The notes under the pieces are model-generated. The model ran no database searches, had not been told where the DNA came from, and saw only the letters and a list, made by a program, of their open reading frames with translations. Below, piece after piece: positions 1 to 11,714 of a stretch of 64,000 nucleotides of DNA; the first letter of the stretch is position 1, and each line of letters begins with the position of its first letter. A program made the translations under genes and the position numbers. Source of the DNA: Conus ventricosus. Its lineage: Eukaryota > Mollusca > Gastropoda > Neogastropoda > Conidae. The stretch lies in NCBI GenBank assembly GCA_018398815.1, contig CM031610.1, forward strand, positions 36,206,503 through 36,270,502. The letters run 5' to 3'.

Positions 1-178
1 GCAACCTCCCCCGAAGTCGGAGTGTGGCTGCCCATGTGGCGGGGTAATCAAAAACGGTCACACACGTAATGTTCTCATCCCCAGCTGATGCATTTGTACC
101 ATAGTGTTCAAGTACTTCGGCTGTTTGGATGATCCTGGAGTCTTTTAGCCAGGGTACGACAACAACAACAACAACGTT
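1..178 (+). repeat. SINE family A, copy cut by window start
   Basis: The first 178 bases match 8935-9107 almost base for base and end in a (CAA)n tail. The second copy is flanked by a 13-bp target-site duplication, so this is a retroposed short element. Its 5' part lies outside the window. Confidence 0.7.
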
Positions 179-520
179 AGAAGGCAACCCATCAGAGGAG
201 ATACTGCACTGCAGCCGAATCACATCAGTGGTGTTCAATTGTGCCTGTTGTGATCCAAGCTTGCGCAGGACACCGCCTACTGACGACAATAATTGCTTGG
301 TCACGGAGCCGGCGTGAGTGAGCTCTCTCTCCGGTAGGCGCCACCAAGTCCGTCCAAAGATGGTCCACATGAATTTGCCGACACCGGTGACTCCGTCAGA
401 ATTAAACCAAGGCCGTGGATACGAAGAAGCAATCGAAAGTGATTTCACCATGAGAGAAGGGCATCAATAGCCACAGAATTTGAGACTTTTTTTTGCTCAT
501 TGTTGAGGATGAAGATGGCA
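178..520 (-). repeat. SINE family B, body fragment
   Basis: This stretch is clearly homologous to about 4150-4520 in the same orientation, with shared blocks such as the GGAGCCGGCGTGAGTGAGCT segment. The 4-kb copy has a tRNA-like head at its right end, so the element reads on the minus strand. The head is missing here; the fragment abuts SINE A on the left and the CA microsatellite on the right. Confidence 0.65.
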
Positions 521-534
521 TGCGCACGCGTACG

Positions 535-606
535 TACATACACACACACATGCACGCACACACGCGCGCGCGCACACACACACACACACACACGCACTTG
601 CGCACG

Positions 607-691
<85 letters not shown>

Positions 692-725
692 GCATAGAAA
701 GTGACCCTCCAATCAGGTATCGAAG

Positions 726-811
<86 letters not shown>

Positions 812-812
812 T
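535..812. repeat. Microsatellites (CA)n with CG-rich interruptions, then (GA)n
   Basis: A CA/CG alternating run covers about 535-688 and a GA run about 727-812, separated by some 38 bases of ordinary sequence. The long HTHTH and ERERER frames across it are repeat artefacts, not genes. Confidence 0.95.
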
Positions 813-1017
813 ATAAGATACCTATATTTAGAATATCAACATGCTATACTGGTAAGGGTAATAATTCTACAACAACAATACATCAATAATATCAACATTT
901 TACACACATTTTCATGGTGTGGTTACAATGCATGAAAGGAATAAACAATTCTAGAAACAGTTGTCGAATAGCGACAATACATTCGTAAACTCTACAATCA
1001 TAACACTTATTTATCAT

Positions 1018-1220
<203 letters not shown>

Positions 1221-1327
1221 GATGCTCTCATAACTCTTCCCCTCTTCTTTTTTCAACTGTTGATATATTGCCCAAGACTAGAATCATTAACTGAATGAAA
1301 TAAATGAAAAACAGCAGAGTAAACGGG

Positions 1328-1328
<1 letters not shown>

Positions 1329-1401
<73 letters not shown>

Positions 1402-1542
1402 CAAGACAAGACAAGACAAATTCTTTATTTACGAGGATTACAGATAAGCATTGACGTACTTTTTTACATCCAGTCCTCGCCCTGAGTAGGCAGTGAAATG
1501 AAATAATGTAAGAAAGCAAACAAGCAAAAAAGCGGTCATGCA

Positions 1543-1597
<55 letters not shown>
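1329..1597. repeat. Two (GA)n microsatellites with an ACAAG pentamer run
   Basis: GA runs cover about 1329-1399 and 1546-1597. Immediately after the first comes a short ACAAG repeat (about 1400-1417). No gene is visible between them. Confidence 0.9.
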
Positions 1598-1599
<2 letters not shown>

Positions 1600-1794
1600 T
1601 GTGCGTGTTTGTTCTGAAAGTCATATTCAATGGAAGCTTTGAGATCAAGAACGTTTTCTCGCTGGGGGGAAAAATATCTTGGGGTAAAACTTGGATAGTG
1701 AGAATGCCTGTGTTGTATTCTAAGGGACATCACTCTATTCTTAAGTTATAGGCGGCGCTGATGAAAAACAAAGCGGTGTGGTTTTGTTGGTAGC

Positions 1795-1845
1795 CTTATA
1801 AGTAGTACACGAGTCTGAGCCCGCACGTATACTGTCTTATAAATC
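1795..1845 (+). promoter_or_regulatory. Putative core promoter and 5'UTR of KDM1A
   Basis: TATA-like strings TTATAAG (near 1797) and TTATAAA (near 1837) lie within 50 bases of the start codon at 1846. The sequence from the last GA repeat to the ATG is ordinary unique DNA. A 5'UTR intron further upstream cannot be excluded, so this is inference. Confidence 0.25.
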
Positions 1846-2010
1846 ATGTCGAATCCTTCAGGCAAAGTGACGACTTTGATGCCAAAAGAAAAAAAGGAGA
1901 GTGATGGGAATGCTGAAGACAATAAAAAGAGAAGTGCGTCACCAGCTGATGACGCCGACGATGCTAGTTCTGAAAGTAGCCGGCGAGTAAGCAAGAGGAA
2001 AAGAGCAAAG
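1846..2010 (+). CDS. KDM1A: Histone demethylase KDM1A/LSD1, coding exon 1
   Basis: KDM1A is the FAD-dependent nuclear demethylase of mono- and dimethyl H3K4, working with CoREST. This exon encodes 55 residues from the ATG: a charged, disordered, Ser/Asp-rich stretch ending in the basic motif SRRVSKRKRAK, the counterpart of the SRRKRAKV nuclear-localisation region of vertebrate LSD1. The donor is GTAACA at 2011 and the exon ends in phase 0, so the next residue (V of exon 2) continues the family sequence. The N-terminus is much shorter than in mammals, which carry a long Ala/Pro-rich extension. The ATG was chosen because it is the only in-frame Met at the start of the conserved block. Confidence 0.85.
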
Positions 2011-2454
2011 GTAACAAAATAGAGTGACATGATTATGAAATCAAATGTTGAACACCTGAATTAGCGATACCAGTTGCTGAAATAGGGACTATATTTATGG
2101 TGGTAGTTTTAATCAACTATGGCGGTGTTTTTATCAATAAAAATAGTAATCTATGCAGATGTGTGACTGAGTCAGTTTTGCACATTATCAAAAGTTTTGT
2201 TTTGAATATCACATCATCAGAAATGATGACTATCACATTGTCGATTCAAAAAACACAAACAAACTAACTCACGTATTTTTCATTACTATTACTACAACTA
2301 CTATTACCACAAACATAATTACTATAATCAGAATTTTCTTAAGCATTTTCATCCCCATTAATAATTCATCATCATCATCATTGTCGTTGCACTTACTAAT
2401 CAATCTTAACTATGTCATCCTTTGAACATTTGTTTCCTACAGATGATTAAAAGC

Positions 2455-2553
2455 AAACACACACATGCACACAGGTGCACACACACATGCATGCAGATGC
2501 ACACGTGCGCGCGCGCGCGACACACACACACACACACACACACACTTATACAC

Positions 2554-2607
<54 letters not shown>

Positions 2608-2776
2608 CACACACACATGCTGTCACATATACACACATGTGTATGCCCATGTACTCAGGCACACATATGATACATGCACACCAATATGTACATACACAGG
2701 TGCACATGTATGCATGCCAGAGCAGGCTCACAGAAGCCTACAGATCACACACAGGCATAAATATATACATGCAATT

Positions 2777-2830
<54 letters not shown>

Positions 2831-2838
2831 ATGCAATT

Positions 2839-2890
<52 letters not shown>

Positions 2891-2990
2891 GAGGGCCTGG
2901 GCCAACCATGCATGCACACACACAAATATATGCACACATGCACGCTTATGCAAATACACACATACAATGATAATAATGGTGCAGACAATG
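2455..2990. repeat. (CA)n microsatellite cluster in intron 1
   Basis: Three CA-rich blocks (about 2455-2610, 2777-2825, 2841-2888) are joined by degenerate CA/TG-rich sequence. The unit ATGCAATTGCACACAC occurs twice (near 2770 and 2830), suggesting local duplication of a whole block. Confidence 0.9.
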
Positions 2991-2994
2991 TTAT

Positions 2995-3240
2995 ATAGGT
3001 ACCAAACGTCTGACCAGTCAATTATGCTAATGGCAGGTCAGATATTCATTGAATCATATCCATGAGACCCTCATCTTTAGTCCTCATGTTACTCATTAGT
3101 TTGTCTATGTGTCACTGTCAGTCACTCATTGTAATTCATGCACAGTTTGGTCTCGACACTTAGCAGATCTAGTGTTAATATGGACTAGTCAACACACAGT
3201 GACACTCCGTGATAAAACTGAAACTGCCAACCTTATGGCA
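2995..3240 (+). repeat. Dispersed repeat linked to a CA microsatellite, copy 1
   Basis: The segment is homologous to about 5930-6140; shared landmarks are GTCTGACCAG, CATGAGACCC, TGGTCTC and TATGGACTAGTC. Both copies lie directly downstream of CA-rich DNA, so the microsatellite appears to travel with, or be seeded by, this repeat. Confidence 0.6.
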
Positions 3241-4002
3241 ATCACAATTCTGAGTACTGGAGAAAATGTTATGATAAGACAATGAAAATTTTTGCAATAT
3301 TCACCTTGTGCCTTTTTTCTTCTTTCTGACGATGTCACCATCATCCTTTTGAGGATTTTGACTCCAGAAAATAAATTTTCAATTAAATATTATGTCAAGG
3401 CGGCCTGGAAGATCAGCTCTAAGCAATGGGTTTGGGTAAGATGGAAAGGAGGGGATGGGATGGGGAAGAGCTAGATCAAGGGTGTGTGGAAATGTTTGGT
3501 GACAGGTGGCTTAGGAGATAGACAGCAGAGTTTTTTTTTAAAAAAAAGGTGGAGGGAAGGGGAGACAAGTATTAAATCCAGGATTGAAGCCTTACACTTA
3601 AAATGATGTGATGGCCTCAGATGGAAGACCCTTCAACTCATTGATGGTCCAAGCTAAGAAGGACTTATTCCTATAGCTGGTTTTACAGGCAGGAAGAGAA
3701 AGATCAGAGTATGACTTGTCAGATTGTGAGGTTGATCTTATTGGAGGAATTGGGGTGAGCCTGTAGGGTTATTTTAACGTTTCCATAGTATACTTGTAAA
3801 AGGTCAACATTTTGCTGTGCACCTCTTGTCTCTGATTGGAAACCCAGTAAAGCTGTCTGAACATGTCTTCACGGTGGAATAGGTATTTGTTTATATGCCG
3901 GCTGACCATACAGGGGTTATGTTGTTGGCAGTGAGGATACCGGACAGAGACAGGCGATGCCAACTCCTGTGTCAGACATACCAAAGCTTTGAAAGCCTGC
4001 TT

Positions 4003-4843
4003 TTTTTTTTGCTTTTTTTTTTTGCTGTCCCAACCTCTGCGCCACCTCAGAGGCCGCTCATCCCGACACCCCGTCCTGAGCCACAGCCCGGTCGGGCCCG
4101 CCGCCGCCCCAGCACCGGTAATCCACAGGGAGCAGGCAATGTCAAGTCGTCAAGAGGCAACCCACCGGAAGAGACACTGCACTGCTGCCGAGTCACTTTG
4201 GTGGTGTTCAGTGGCACCTGTTCTGATCTAACATACACAGGACACCACCTACTAAGCCCCTACTGACAACAATAATTGCTTAGTCGCGGAGCCGGCGTGA
4301 GTGAGCTCTCCCTCCGGAGGGCGCCACCACGTCCGTCCAACGACAGCCCTCATGGACTCACCGATACCGGTGACCCCGACGGAACCAAACCAAGACCACA
4401 GACGTGGGTGGAGTGGACATCAAAACTGAGGTCACCATGAGAGCAGGACATGAAGGGCTGCAGAATTTAAGACTCTTTTTTAATGCTGATCGATGAGGAT
4501 GATTAAGATGATGCTGCGGATTTCCATTTCGGTCTGAGACTACATGACAGGGCTGTACTCTACGCTTCCTTTCATAATATATCCCGGCGTCAACCAGGCC
4601 TGAGAGATTCAGGCACCTGCTGTGTTGGTCAGGAAATTTGAGCAACAGTCTCAGAAACGCATCCATTAAGTGGATGAAACTTGACTGTGTGGTCCCAGTC
4701 TTCCCAACTGAGTCCGCAGCAAACTCAACTCTGGGTAGGAGCCGGTCGGGGCAGAAAACCCACATGACTTCTGATGGGATTGGAACCCATGATCTCCCAG
4801 TCGGGAGTCCGAGACGCTAACCACTTCGCCACGGCGGCTGGTC
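4003..4843 (-). mobile_element. SINE family B, full length with tRNA-like head
   Basis: The element is bounded by the perfect 12-bp target-site duplication GAAAGCCTGCTT (3991-4002 and 4844-4855). Read on the minus strand, 4843 down to about 4772 is tRNA-like, with an A-box region GTGGCGAAGTGGTTAGCG and a B-box GGTTCCAATCCC, resembling a Ser/Leu-type tRNA. The 3' end is a T-rich run on the plus strand (A-rich on the minus strand) at about 4001-4023. It is inserted in the LINE relic. At about 840 bp it is long for a SINE. Confidence 0.8.
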
Positions 4844-5414
4844 GAAAGCCTGCTTATTGATGATCACATGTACAGAACTGACTTTCAAATTTTGGTGAGA
4901 AAGGTCAAAGACCTTGGTCAGTTGCTGGCTTTGTGACATTGCTAATGTAGTTATGTGGATGTTTCAGCTAAGGTCACAGTAGATGGTTACTCCAAGATAG
5001 TTTATCTCTTTTACTGCTTGCAAGTTTTGGCAATGGAGTTGGTATTCCTCCGTAGCCGTTTCTTTTCTTGGTAGCATAATGAGTCTGATGCTTCTCATGA
5101 TGGAATGCCATTTTCATATGCCATTTTATCTCCCAGTGCTCTGTTTGGCTGAGTCTTGCTGGAGTTTTCATGGTGGTGTAAGGAAGACTACTGTTCTGTG
5201 GCAGAGAATGTCATCTGCAGAAAGATGAGTTGTTGAGGATAGCTGCTTGGGAAGGTCAGTAATTTAGAGGGAGAATTGGTCAGGTCCCAGATCTGAGCCC
5301 TGTAGAACTCCAGACATCACAGAAATGGTACCAGAAGTGGTACCATCCACAACCATCCATGGATGTCGTGTGCCAAGATGATCATGGTTTAAATGGGACC
5401 AAAAATCCCTTAGT

Positions 5415-5740
5415 TTTTCTTTCTTTCTGCGTACGCAGGCTGATACTCCTGTGGACACTCCCTGTATAGCCAGGCAGTGGAGTTTTGTGTGTATGACCCT
5501 TTTTTATCCCGCCATTAAGGCAGCCATACTCCATCTTCGGGGAAGGTGCATGCTATGTGTCACGTGTCATCCATACCAACGGCCAAACTGGCCTTCTCTT
5601 CCGAAAGTTGGTGATGGATTTTACGTGTGTGCAAGATGTTGTGCGTGGGGTTCACACACGGAACCTCGGTTTATAGTCTCATTCGAAGGACTGTATGGGA
5701 ATGGAGTCAGAACCAATGTTAACTCCGAGGGGGAAAAAAA
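5415..5740 (-). mobile_element. SINE family C, 5'-truncated, with 14-bp TSD
   Basis: The perfect duplication AAAAATCCCTTAGT flanks the element (5401-5414 and 5741-5754). On the minus strand it matches about 26995-27338, including AGACTATAAACCGAGGTTCC and the CCTGCGTACGCAG end, but lacks the tRNA head. It splits the RT of the LINE relic between motifs A and B. Confidence 0.8.
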
Positions 5741-5819
5741 AAAAATCCCTTAGTCTCTCAGGAAGGAATGGCTGACCCTGTCAAAGGCCTTGAACATACG
5801 CACATCAGTCTGTTTTTTT

Positions 5820-6140
5820 TCCATGTTTTCCATAAACTACATACATGGGCCCGTGCCCACACACCCATACACACACATACGTACATTCACTACACACACC
5901 CTACAATGAGAAAAAAAAGGCACAACCAATGTTAGGTAGGCACTCAAGGTCTGACCAGAGCATTGGGCTATAGCCATGAGACCCACTTCCTAAATTCTCT
6001 AATTTTAGTTATTAATTCATTTTATCCATTAGCTTAAAATCATGCGCAGTGTGGTCTCAAAACTTAGCGGATGTGGTGTAGCGTATATGGACTAGTCGGC
6101 ACGCAGTGATGCCTTGTTGATGAAAGTGAAAGTGAAACTT
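5820..6140 (+). repeat. CA-rich DNA plus dispersed tail repeat, copy 2
   Basis: Degenerate CA-rich sequence (about 5850-5900) is followed by a homologue of 2995-3240. The block interrupts the LINE relic between the regions encoding NWRTAKV and the motif A-like FKAFD, so it arrived after the LINE. Confidence 0.55.
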
Positions 6141-6708
6141 CTGTAAACTGGTTGGGTCTAAGCAGCTGGCTGTCACAGAATCAGCCTCTTTGGAAACCAC
6201 GCTGTTCTTAACTCGAGATCTTGTTGGCCTCAGCAGACCCCATGATAGTGCTGACCATGAAGTGGTAAGGGAGATCACTGGTCTGTAGATCAGCATAACT
6301 TTAGCAGTCCTCCAGTTACATGGAACGTGCTTTGCCAATATTAATTGAGATGATAGAGGAGTGGCTTTGCTGGTGGAATCAATTTGCTAGGCCATTCAGG
6401 ATCATGGGGGGACATGCTGGCAGGGCCAGGGCTTTGCTAAGGTCAAGGCCTTTCCATACTTCAGCCTCTTAGATGTTGGTGGAGTCACAGGTGAGGCGTT
6501 CATGTTTGGGTGGACACTTGTCCAGGATGAAAATTTCATCAAGGAATGAATGTCTGAGGCATGAACAGACATAGTTCTATCCATAATACACATGACATTT
6601 AGAATTATAGCACACCTCCAGTGGAACGAAACGCAAAGACACATCTATAACATAGCTAGAAGATAGAGAGGCCTTCCACAGTTACCTTTCAGCCCTTCCT
6701 GTGGTACT

Positions 6709-6710
<2 letters not shown>

Positions 6711-6775
<65 letters not shown>
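6711..6775. repeat. (CA)n microsatellite
   Basis: An uninterrupted CA run apart from one CCA step near 6743. Confidence 0.95.
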
Positions 6776-6776
<1 letters not shown>

Positions 6777-7240
6777 CACTTGGCAAAGTGGCATGAATTA
6801 CATAGCACTTGTACACACCGACATACCTTCTACATTGTAGTCATCGTGATCTCTGACTCATGACCTGTTGATTTCAAACCGAGGTCCATCTATTTTCTGC
6901 TTTGTAGATAGAGCTGTCTCACATAACGCATGTAAGAAAGTTGCATTCAGAATTTAAAGATTGACTACTTGAGATTAATTATCTGTCAGGGTGCAAGTGC
7001 TGTTGACTCAGTCAGACTCAGTTCTTTCTGAATTTTTGTCAAGGTTGCGTTTCACTTTTTGTGCATCCTTTTCCTTTCTATTCCTTCACTCACGCGTACA
7101 CCCACTCTCTTCTAAAATATCTTAGTCCAAACAAACCAGTGATATATGAAGAAATTATGACAGATCATCATATCATGTTTGTCATGTGACGCTAAGTAAT
7201 AAAAAAAAGTTCTGTCTTTTGAATGCTGATGCCCAAACAG

Positions 7241-7457
7241 GTTGAGTACAAAGAAATGGATGACCACCTTGCCCACCTGTCCGAAGATGAATATTATTCT
7301 GAAGAGGAACGAAAGGAAAAAGCAAAGGAGAAGGAGGTCAAAGAGGGTGGAGCAGAGCCCAAGGAAGCGGAAAAGCCAGCAGTGACCACTGTGAAGCCAG
7401 AAGACACGGAACCAGAAAAGGCTGACCCTGAGCAACCCCAGCCTGATGACCCAACAG
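7241..7457 (+). CDS. KDM1A: KDM1A/LSD1, coding exon 2 (acidic N-terminal segment)
   Basis: The acceptor is CCAAACAG and the donor GTGAAA. The exon adds 72 codons plus one base (ends phase 1). It begins VEYKEMDD and contains LSEDEYYSEEER, near identical to the vertebrate LSD1 block VEYREMDE...LSEDEYYSEEER that precedes the SWIRM domain. The rest is a Lys/Glu/Pro-rich linker ending PQPDDPT. The frame is open and matches exon 1 in phase. An in-frame stop occurs soon after the donor, as expected if the intron is removed. Confidence 0.93.
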
Positions 7458-8657
7458 GTGAAACCTCTAGCTTGTTGGTCTTATGCAGTTACAGACCCTT
7501 GGATTTTGCCCATTGTGTTCTGAATTTGGCACTCCACAAATAAATCAAGGCAAGCCTGTCATCAAAACAGATATATTCAGCTCTACAGTCATTTAAAAAA
7601 AAGTGATAAGATTGGAATATTACAGAAACATTGATATTTATAACATGTATATTTGCCTTAAGATGGGCTCAGTAATGTAATTCACACTTAGAAAATCATA
7701 GATGCATGGATGAAACCACACATCTGGAATGGCTGGAAGCTGGAATGTGACTTGTTTTTGTTATTTTTTCAAGAGATCTGGAAATCATCAAGTGTTTGGC
7801 ATGGTCTCTCCACAGTTCGGTTGTCCATTGGGCAATCAGTGATTTACTGTGTCTTTGAAAGGGTGACTGAGCTGTCTGCTTCAGTGAAGACAAATTGCAC
7901 TTCTGTCCTTCCCTTTTTTTTCTCACAATTACTCCCCTTCCTTCTCTAGTCTTGCAATGCCCATTTTTTCGGTAAGTGCAGAAATGAGAGATTTTGAAAA
8001 GAAATTCAGATTGATAAATTTATTTCTAGCAAAATCTTTTTGCAGACTAAGTGCTGCTGATCAAATACATTTATTCATAAACCAAACATTTTTTGCTTCA
8101 AAGTCAGTCATTCTGCATTCATCATCCAGTTCAAGCAGTTTGTTTAAAAAAAACTGAATCATAAATCAGACTTCTCTGAAGGCTGTAAATGTTTTATTTT
8201 TAACCTTCTTTTGATTTGGCATATGAAGAGACAGTTGGATCCTGTGTTTATATAAATATGTCAGGTATTATTATTGCCTTTAATTGCTCTTTAAATGTAA
8301 AGTTTGTATTGGAGAAATGTTTTTCAACAAGATATCTTTGTAATCAAGCCTTGAAGTTCATTCTAATATTACATAATACTTATTTCAGATTATGTTTTTA
8401 TATTTGCTTTTTTCATGGTACATGACAACTAAAAACAGAACAAAAAGTTTAAAAAAAAAAAGAAAAGCAATCAGCCAGAAGCAACAACAATGAAAAAACA
8501 AGCAAATAATCAACTGTACAAAGTCATTTAATGAGATGGCATTTCTTTGAAATTATTCTCTCTCCTTGACCATTTTGTCGAGGTTGGTTACTTTAAGGAC
8601 ACATATGTCAGATGTTGGGTTTGTGTTGAGTTACAGTGTTTAGGATTTTTTTTGCAG

Positions 8658-8791
8658 GTTTGGAAGGGGCAGCTTTCCAGAGTCGTCTGCCGGTGGACAA
8701 AATGACCTCTCAAGAAGCCAACTGCTTTACTGATTTGGCCAATGGCTCCACTCAGGGACAGAAGATTTTCTTGTATCTGCGCAACAGAATG
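8658..8791 (+). CDS. KDM1A: KDM1A/LSD1, coding exon 3 (SWIRM start)
   Basis: The acceptor is TTTTTTTGCAG and the donor GTAGGA. One base carried over from exon 2 plus 134 bases give 45 codons, phase 0 at the end. The peptide begins [12 protein letters not shown] and continues through [10 protein letters not shown] to FLYLRNRM. This is the first half of the SWIRM domain, a small helical fold that packs against the oxidase domain. The match to vertebrate LSD1 ([20 protein letters not shown]) is unambiguous. Confidence 0.95.
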
Positions 8792-8824
8792 GTAGGAAAG
8801 AAGTACTGTTGACACCAGTTTTAA

Positions 8825-9107
8825 ACTAGAACACCAAGGCTACATCAAAATGTTGTTATGCTCTGCATAGTTATGCGGGGATTGTCTTCAGTTGTGACAA
8901 GCTCCTAGCATAACATTATCAGTCTCTAAAATCCCCTGAAGTCGGAGTGTGGCTGCCCATGTGGCGGGGTAATCAAAAACGGTCACACATGTAATGTTCT
9001 CATCCCCAGCTGATGCATTTGTACCATAGTGTTCAAGTACTTCGGCTGTTTGGATGATCCCTGGAGTCTTTTAGCCAGGGTACGACAACAACAACAAACA
9101 CAACAAC
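8825..9107 (+). mobile_element. SINE family A with 13-bp TSD, next to exon 3
   Basis: ACACCAGTTTTAA is duplicated at 8812-8824 and 9108-9120. The element ends in a (CAA)n tail and its 3' 170 bases repeat 1-178. It inserted 33 bases downstream of the exon 3 splice donor. The 5' portion (about 8825-8930) has no clear tRNA boxes. Confidence 0.75.
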
Positions 9108-9846
9108 ACACCAGTTTTAACTGTTTGTGCGTGTTGTGCATGTTTAGTTTGCATGAGTGCGGCTTAGTGAATCGGGGCTCAGTGTACTCGCCCATTTGTT
9201 TTTCCTAGAACTGAACCTTCTGGTTGACCAGTAGAAATGGTCTGTCCACTTGGTCGTAAGGCAACCGATTTTTGACTGAGTCAGTGAAAGGGTGACTGAG
9301 CCGTCAGCTTTAGTGCAGACTGATCACGTTTCTGTCTTCCCCTGTCCACTTTCTTCCCTCAACTCCCCCAGCTCCCCTCTTTTCTCTTGGCAAAATGTTG
9401 TCTCAATGATAGAAGGCATGTTTTATAAATAAAGTGTGTAAGCAGCATTCAGGCATTATTCTTGGTGAGCACAGAAAGGACAGATCTACTTCAGGTACTT
9501 TTCCCTTGCAGGTGAGTCGACACGGGTGCCGAGCATGGTATGGTTAAAGTATGTCTGCTGACTTCCATTGCAGTTTTGATAGTTGCTTTTATTCACCATA
9601 TCATCATTTACAGAGGGCAAATAGAAATTTTAGGGAACAGCTTTTTTTTTCCTTCTTGTCTCCTGGACAGCTAAAATTTAGCTGGGATTTTCTAGCCTTG
9701 TGAGAAAGTGTATGCATCCAAATTTAAGTTAAATAACTCTCTTTTTTCTTAACTTTTTCCTCCTCAGATGTGTTAATATTATTCAGAATCATGAAGAATA
9801 AAGATTGTGAATTATGTTTTAATGAATTAAATGTTTGCTTCTACAG

Positions 9847-9925
9847 CTTCAGTTGTGGTTGGAAAATCCCAAAGTGCAGCTGACTCTGGAAAATGCATTG
9901 ACCCAGATAGAATCACCATATAACG
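9847..9925 (+). CDS. KDM1A: KDM1A/LSD1, coding exon 4 (SWIRM)
   Basis: The acceptor is TTCTACAG and the donor GTAAGT. The exon encodes 26 codons plus one base. It reads [18 protein letters not shown] and ends IESPYN, aligning with vertebrate LQLWLDNPKIQLTFEATL...EAPYN in the middle of the SWIRM domain. Phase 1 at the end matches exon 5. Confidence 0.95.
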
Positions 9926-11504
9926 GTAAGTTTTGAGATGATATTTTATGATGCATGTGTTGTTAAAGCTGTAGATGTGTGGACGCTAACAGAAAAAATA
10001 CCTACTTCCCATGAGAAGTTACCCAGTAGAGCATGGGAGGAGAAAATAAGTAGATGAAATTACTCTGTTCTGTAATCATAATTTTGGCATGTTTTTTGTG
10101 GAAAAGACAGGTAGAGGCTGTAGATGGCACTAAAGCTCAGGGAATACAGAAATATATTGTACATCTTTTAAAACCGGAGGTATTCATACTTCCACAAAAT
10201 TATTCACAGGGTCAGTCATATACCCTGTTCCTGCGTGGAAAATGGCTGGTCATACCACATAGAATATTCAGAGAGGTCTACTGTTCTTGCATGTGAAGCC
10301 ACAAGGGTTGGTGTATATTGCTGTCTCGATTATGCATGCAATGAAAATTAAATTATGACAGTGTTTGCTGTGTTCGCCAGCTTATACTTGCTTTTTCCAG
10401 TTTTGTTGTTGTTTGTTCCTTTTTTTTGCTGTCCAGATTCTTGGAACTTGACATCTTTGTTTTTCTCTGGCATCCTAGTGCATATGATACTATATTAGTT
10501 GTGTTGAGATCTTTTTGTCTGTAATTTGAAAGAATGATATTGCCAATCAACAATGACAAATTATCTCAGAGTGCCGAGAAATTCACTATGGGCACAGTAG
10601 CCTTCTGATTGTATGTAAATAATAGCAATCTGTAATTTACATACCTTTAGCAGAGTTCGCTTTTTATGCAATAAGCCTTTAGCTCAACATTTGCACCTTT
10701 CTGTATCCCTTTACTTGCGGTAGTTGATGTAATCACTGTCATTTAGGGAAACTTGCTGTTGTTTGTGATTCTATACCGATTAAAAAAAGAGAAAATAGAA
10801 AAATTGGGAAGCCGAGGGCATGGTTGTAAATTTCTGGGTATGTCAGGAACTGGAATATAGCAATTTTTGTCAATTCAGTTGTGCCTCTAGACTTCCAGAA
10901 GAAAATGTCCTACTGAAGAATTTATTGATTGCTATCACAATCAACCTTTCTTAACACGAAGTTATAGAAGGGACATCTCCTGGTGTTATGTGCTTCACTT
11001 GCCTTGCAAATTTTTGTGCATTCAGTATATATGGGATTGCATTCTGTTGTCTTCAAAAAAAACATAGAAGTGTCCAGACATTGAATTTTTCAAAAACTAC
11101 AACCATCAGGCTTAAAGTTTTGAAGCAAAACTGCCCAAAGAAACTAAAGCACTAAACATGTTGAGTGGGATTGATGAAAGACAACTGTAATGGTTATGGA
11201 CTTGGTGGCTGAAGCATACACAGTGAGAAAATTCGCTTGTTGTTATCCTTTAAAAGCCATTAATCAGAGATTTACTAGAATACTAGACTGCTGACACAGT
11301 AAACGATTTACAGATTTAGGATGATTAATAGAAAGTAAAAAAAAAGAGCAAAAAATGGCAGTGTTTCAGATGTGAGAAGAAAGGTGGAAGCTTTATAGTG
11401 ATCAAATGCCTCTTATTCTTGTTTACAGTATGTAGTTGTATTCTTATGATACTAACATGTTTTGTTTCTGAAGGCTGGTCCTGTTTAGCAAGGCTGATGG
11501 TGCT

Positions 11505-11535
<31 letters not shown>
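9926..11535 (+). other. Intronic DNA without recognisable features
   Basis: AT-rich intron 4 sequence. I see no gene, repeat or RNA here apart from the (TA)n run at about 11510-11536, which borders the Penelope-like element. Confidence 0.6.
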
Positions 11536-11538
<3 letters not shown>

Positions 11539-11571
11539 ATGATGTTAAAAAGAAGGTTAAAACTCGAGGTT

Positions 11572-11622
11572 AAAACTCTACAAATTTGTTTCGAGCTTGC
11601 TGCGCTGTCATCAGGATGTTTT
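11572..11622 (-). ncRNA. Hammerhead-ribozyme-like motif (left Penelope terminus)
   Basis: This is the mirror copy of the motif at 13254-13304. On the minus strand, helix I GTTTT is at 11618-11622, CTGATGA at 11614-11608, GAAA at 11592-11589, helix III CAAATTTG at 11588-11581 and the cleavage triplet ends at 11579. The core and helix bases are identical to the right copy. Confidence 0.6.
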
Positions 11623-11714
11623 TGGTTTGCCCACCGCCGATGTTATATAGCGTGTGGGTTCCCGTTTGCGGTTGTTTGCACATGCGGGTTGGCTGCACGT
11701 GTTTTGGGGGGCTT

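Larger units (their letters stand above)
3480..6660 (-). pseudogene. Non-LTR retrotransposon (LINE) reverse transcriptase relic
   Basis: Conceptual minus-strand reading gives broken but ordered RT landmarks. Near 6300 there is NWRTAKV-LIY. Near 5780 there is FKAFDRVSHSF (motif A-like). At 5275-5330 there is SVMSGVLQGSDLGP (motif B, normally GVPQGSVLGP). Near 5200 there is LSADD (motif C, normally FADD). A C-terminal VHSKMLTFYK motif lies near 3800. The frame is interrupted by stops, two SINE insertions (3991-4855, 5401-5754) and a CA/tail repeat (about 5820-6140). The order and motifs fit the CR1/L2/Rex group; the exact clade is not resolved. Confidence 0.7.
2011..7240 (+). other. KDM1A intron 1, filled with repeats
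   Basis: The 5.2-kb intron holds CA microsatellites, a LINE relic on the minus strand, two nested SINEs and a dispersed tail repeat (listed separately). About 2011-2450 and 6780-7240 show nothing recognisable. Confidence 0.8.

Noticed and set aside
2415..3065. 177- and 196-codon frames rich in His/Thr
   Set aside because: Microsatellite artefacts; no non-repeat conserved segment.
4772..4843. tRNA gene on the minus strand
   Set aside because: It is the head of SINE B, joined to a long body and bounded by a 12-bp TSD.
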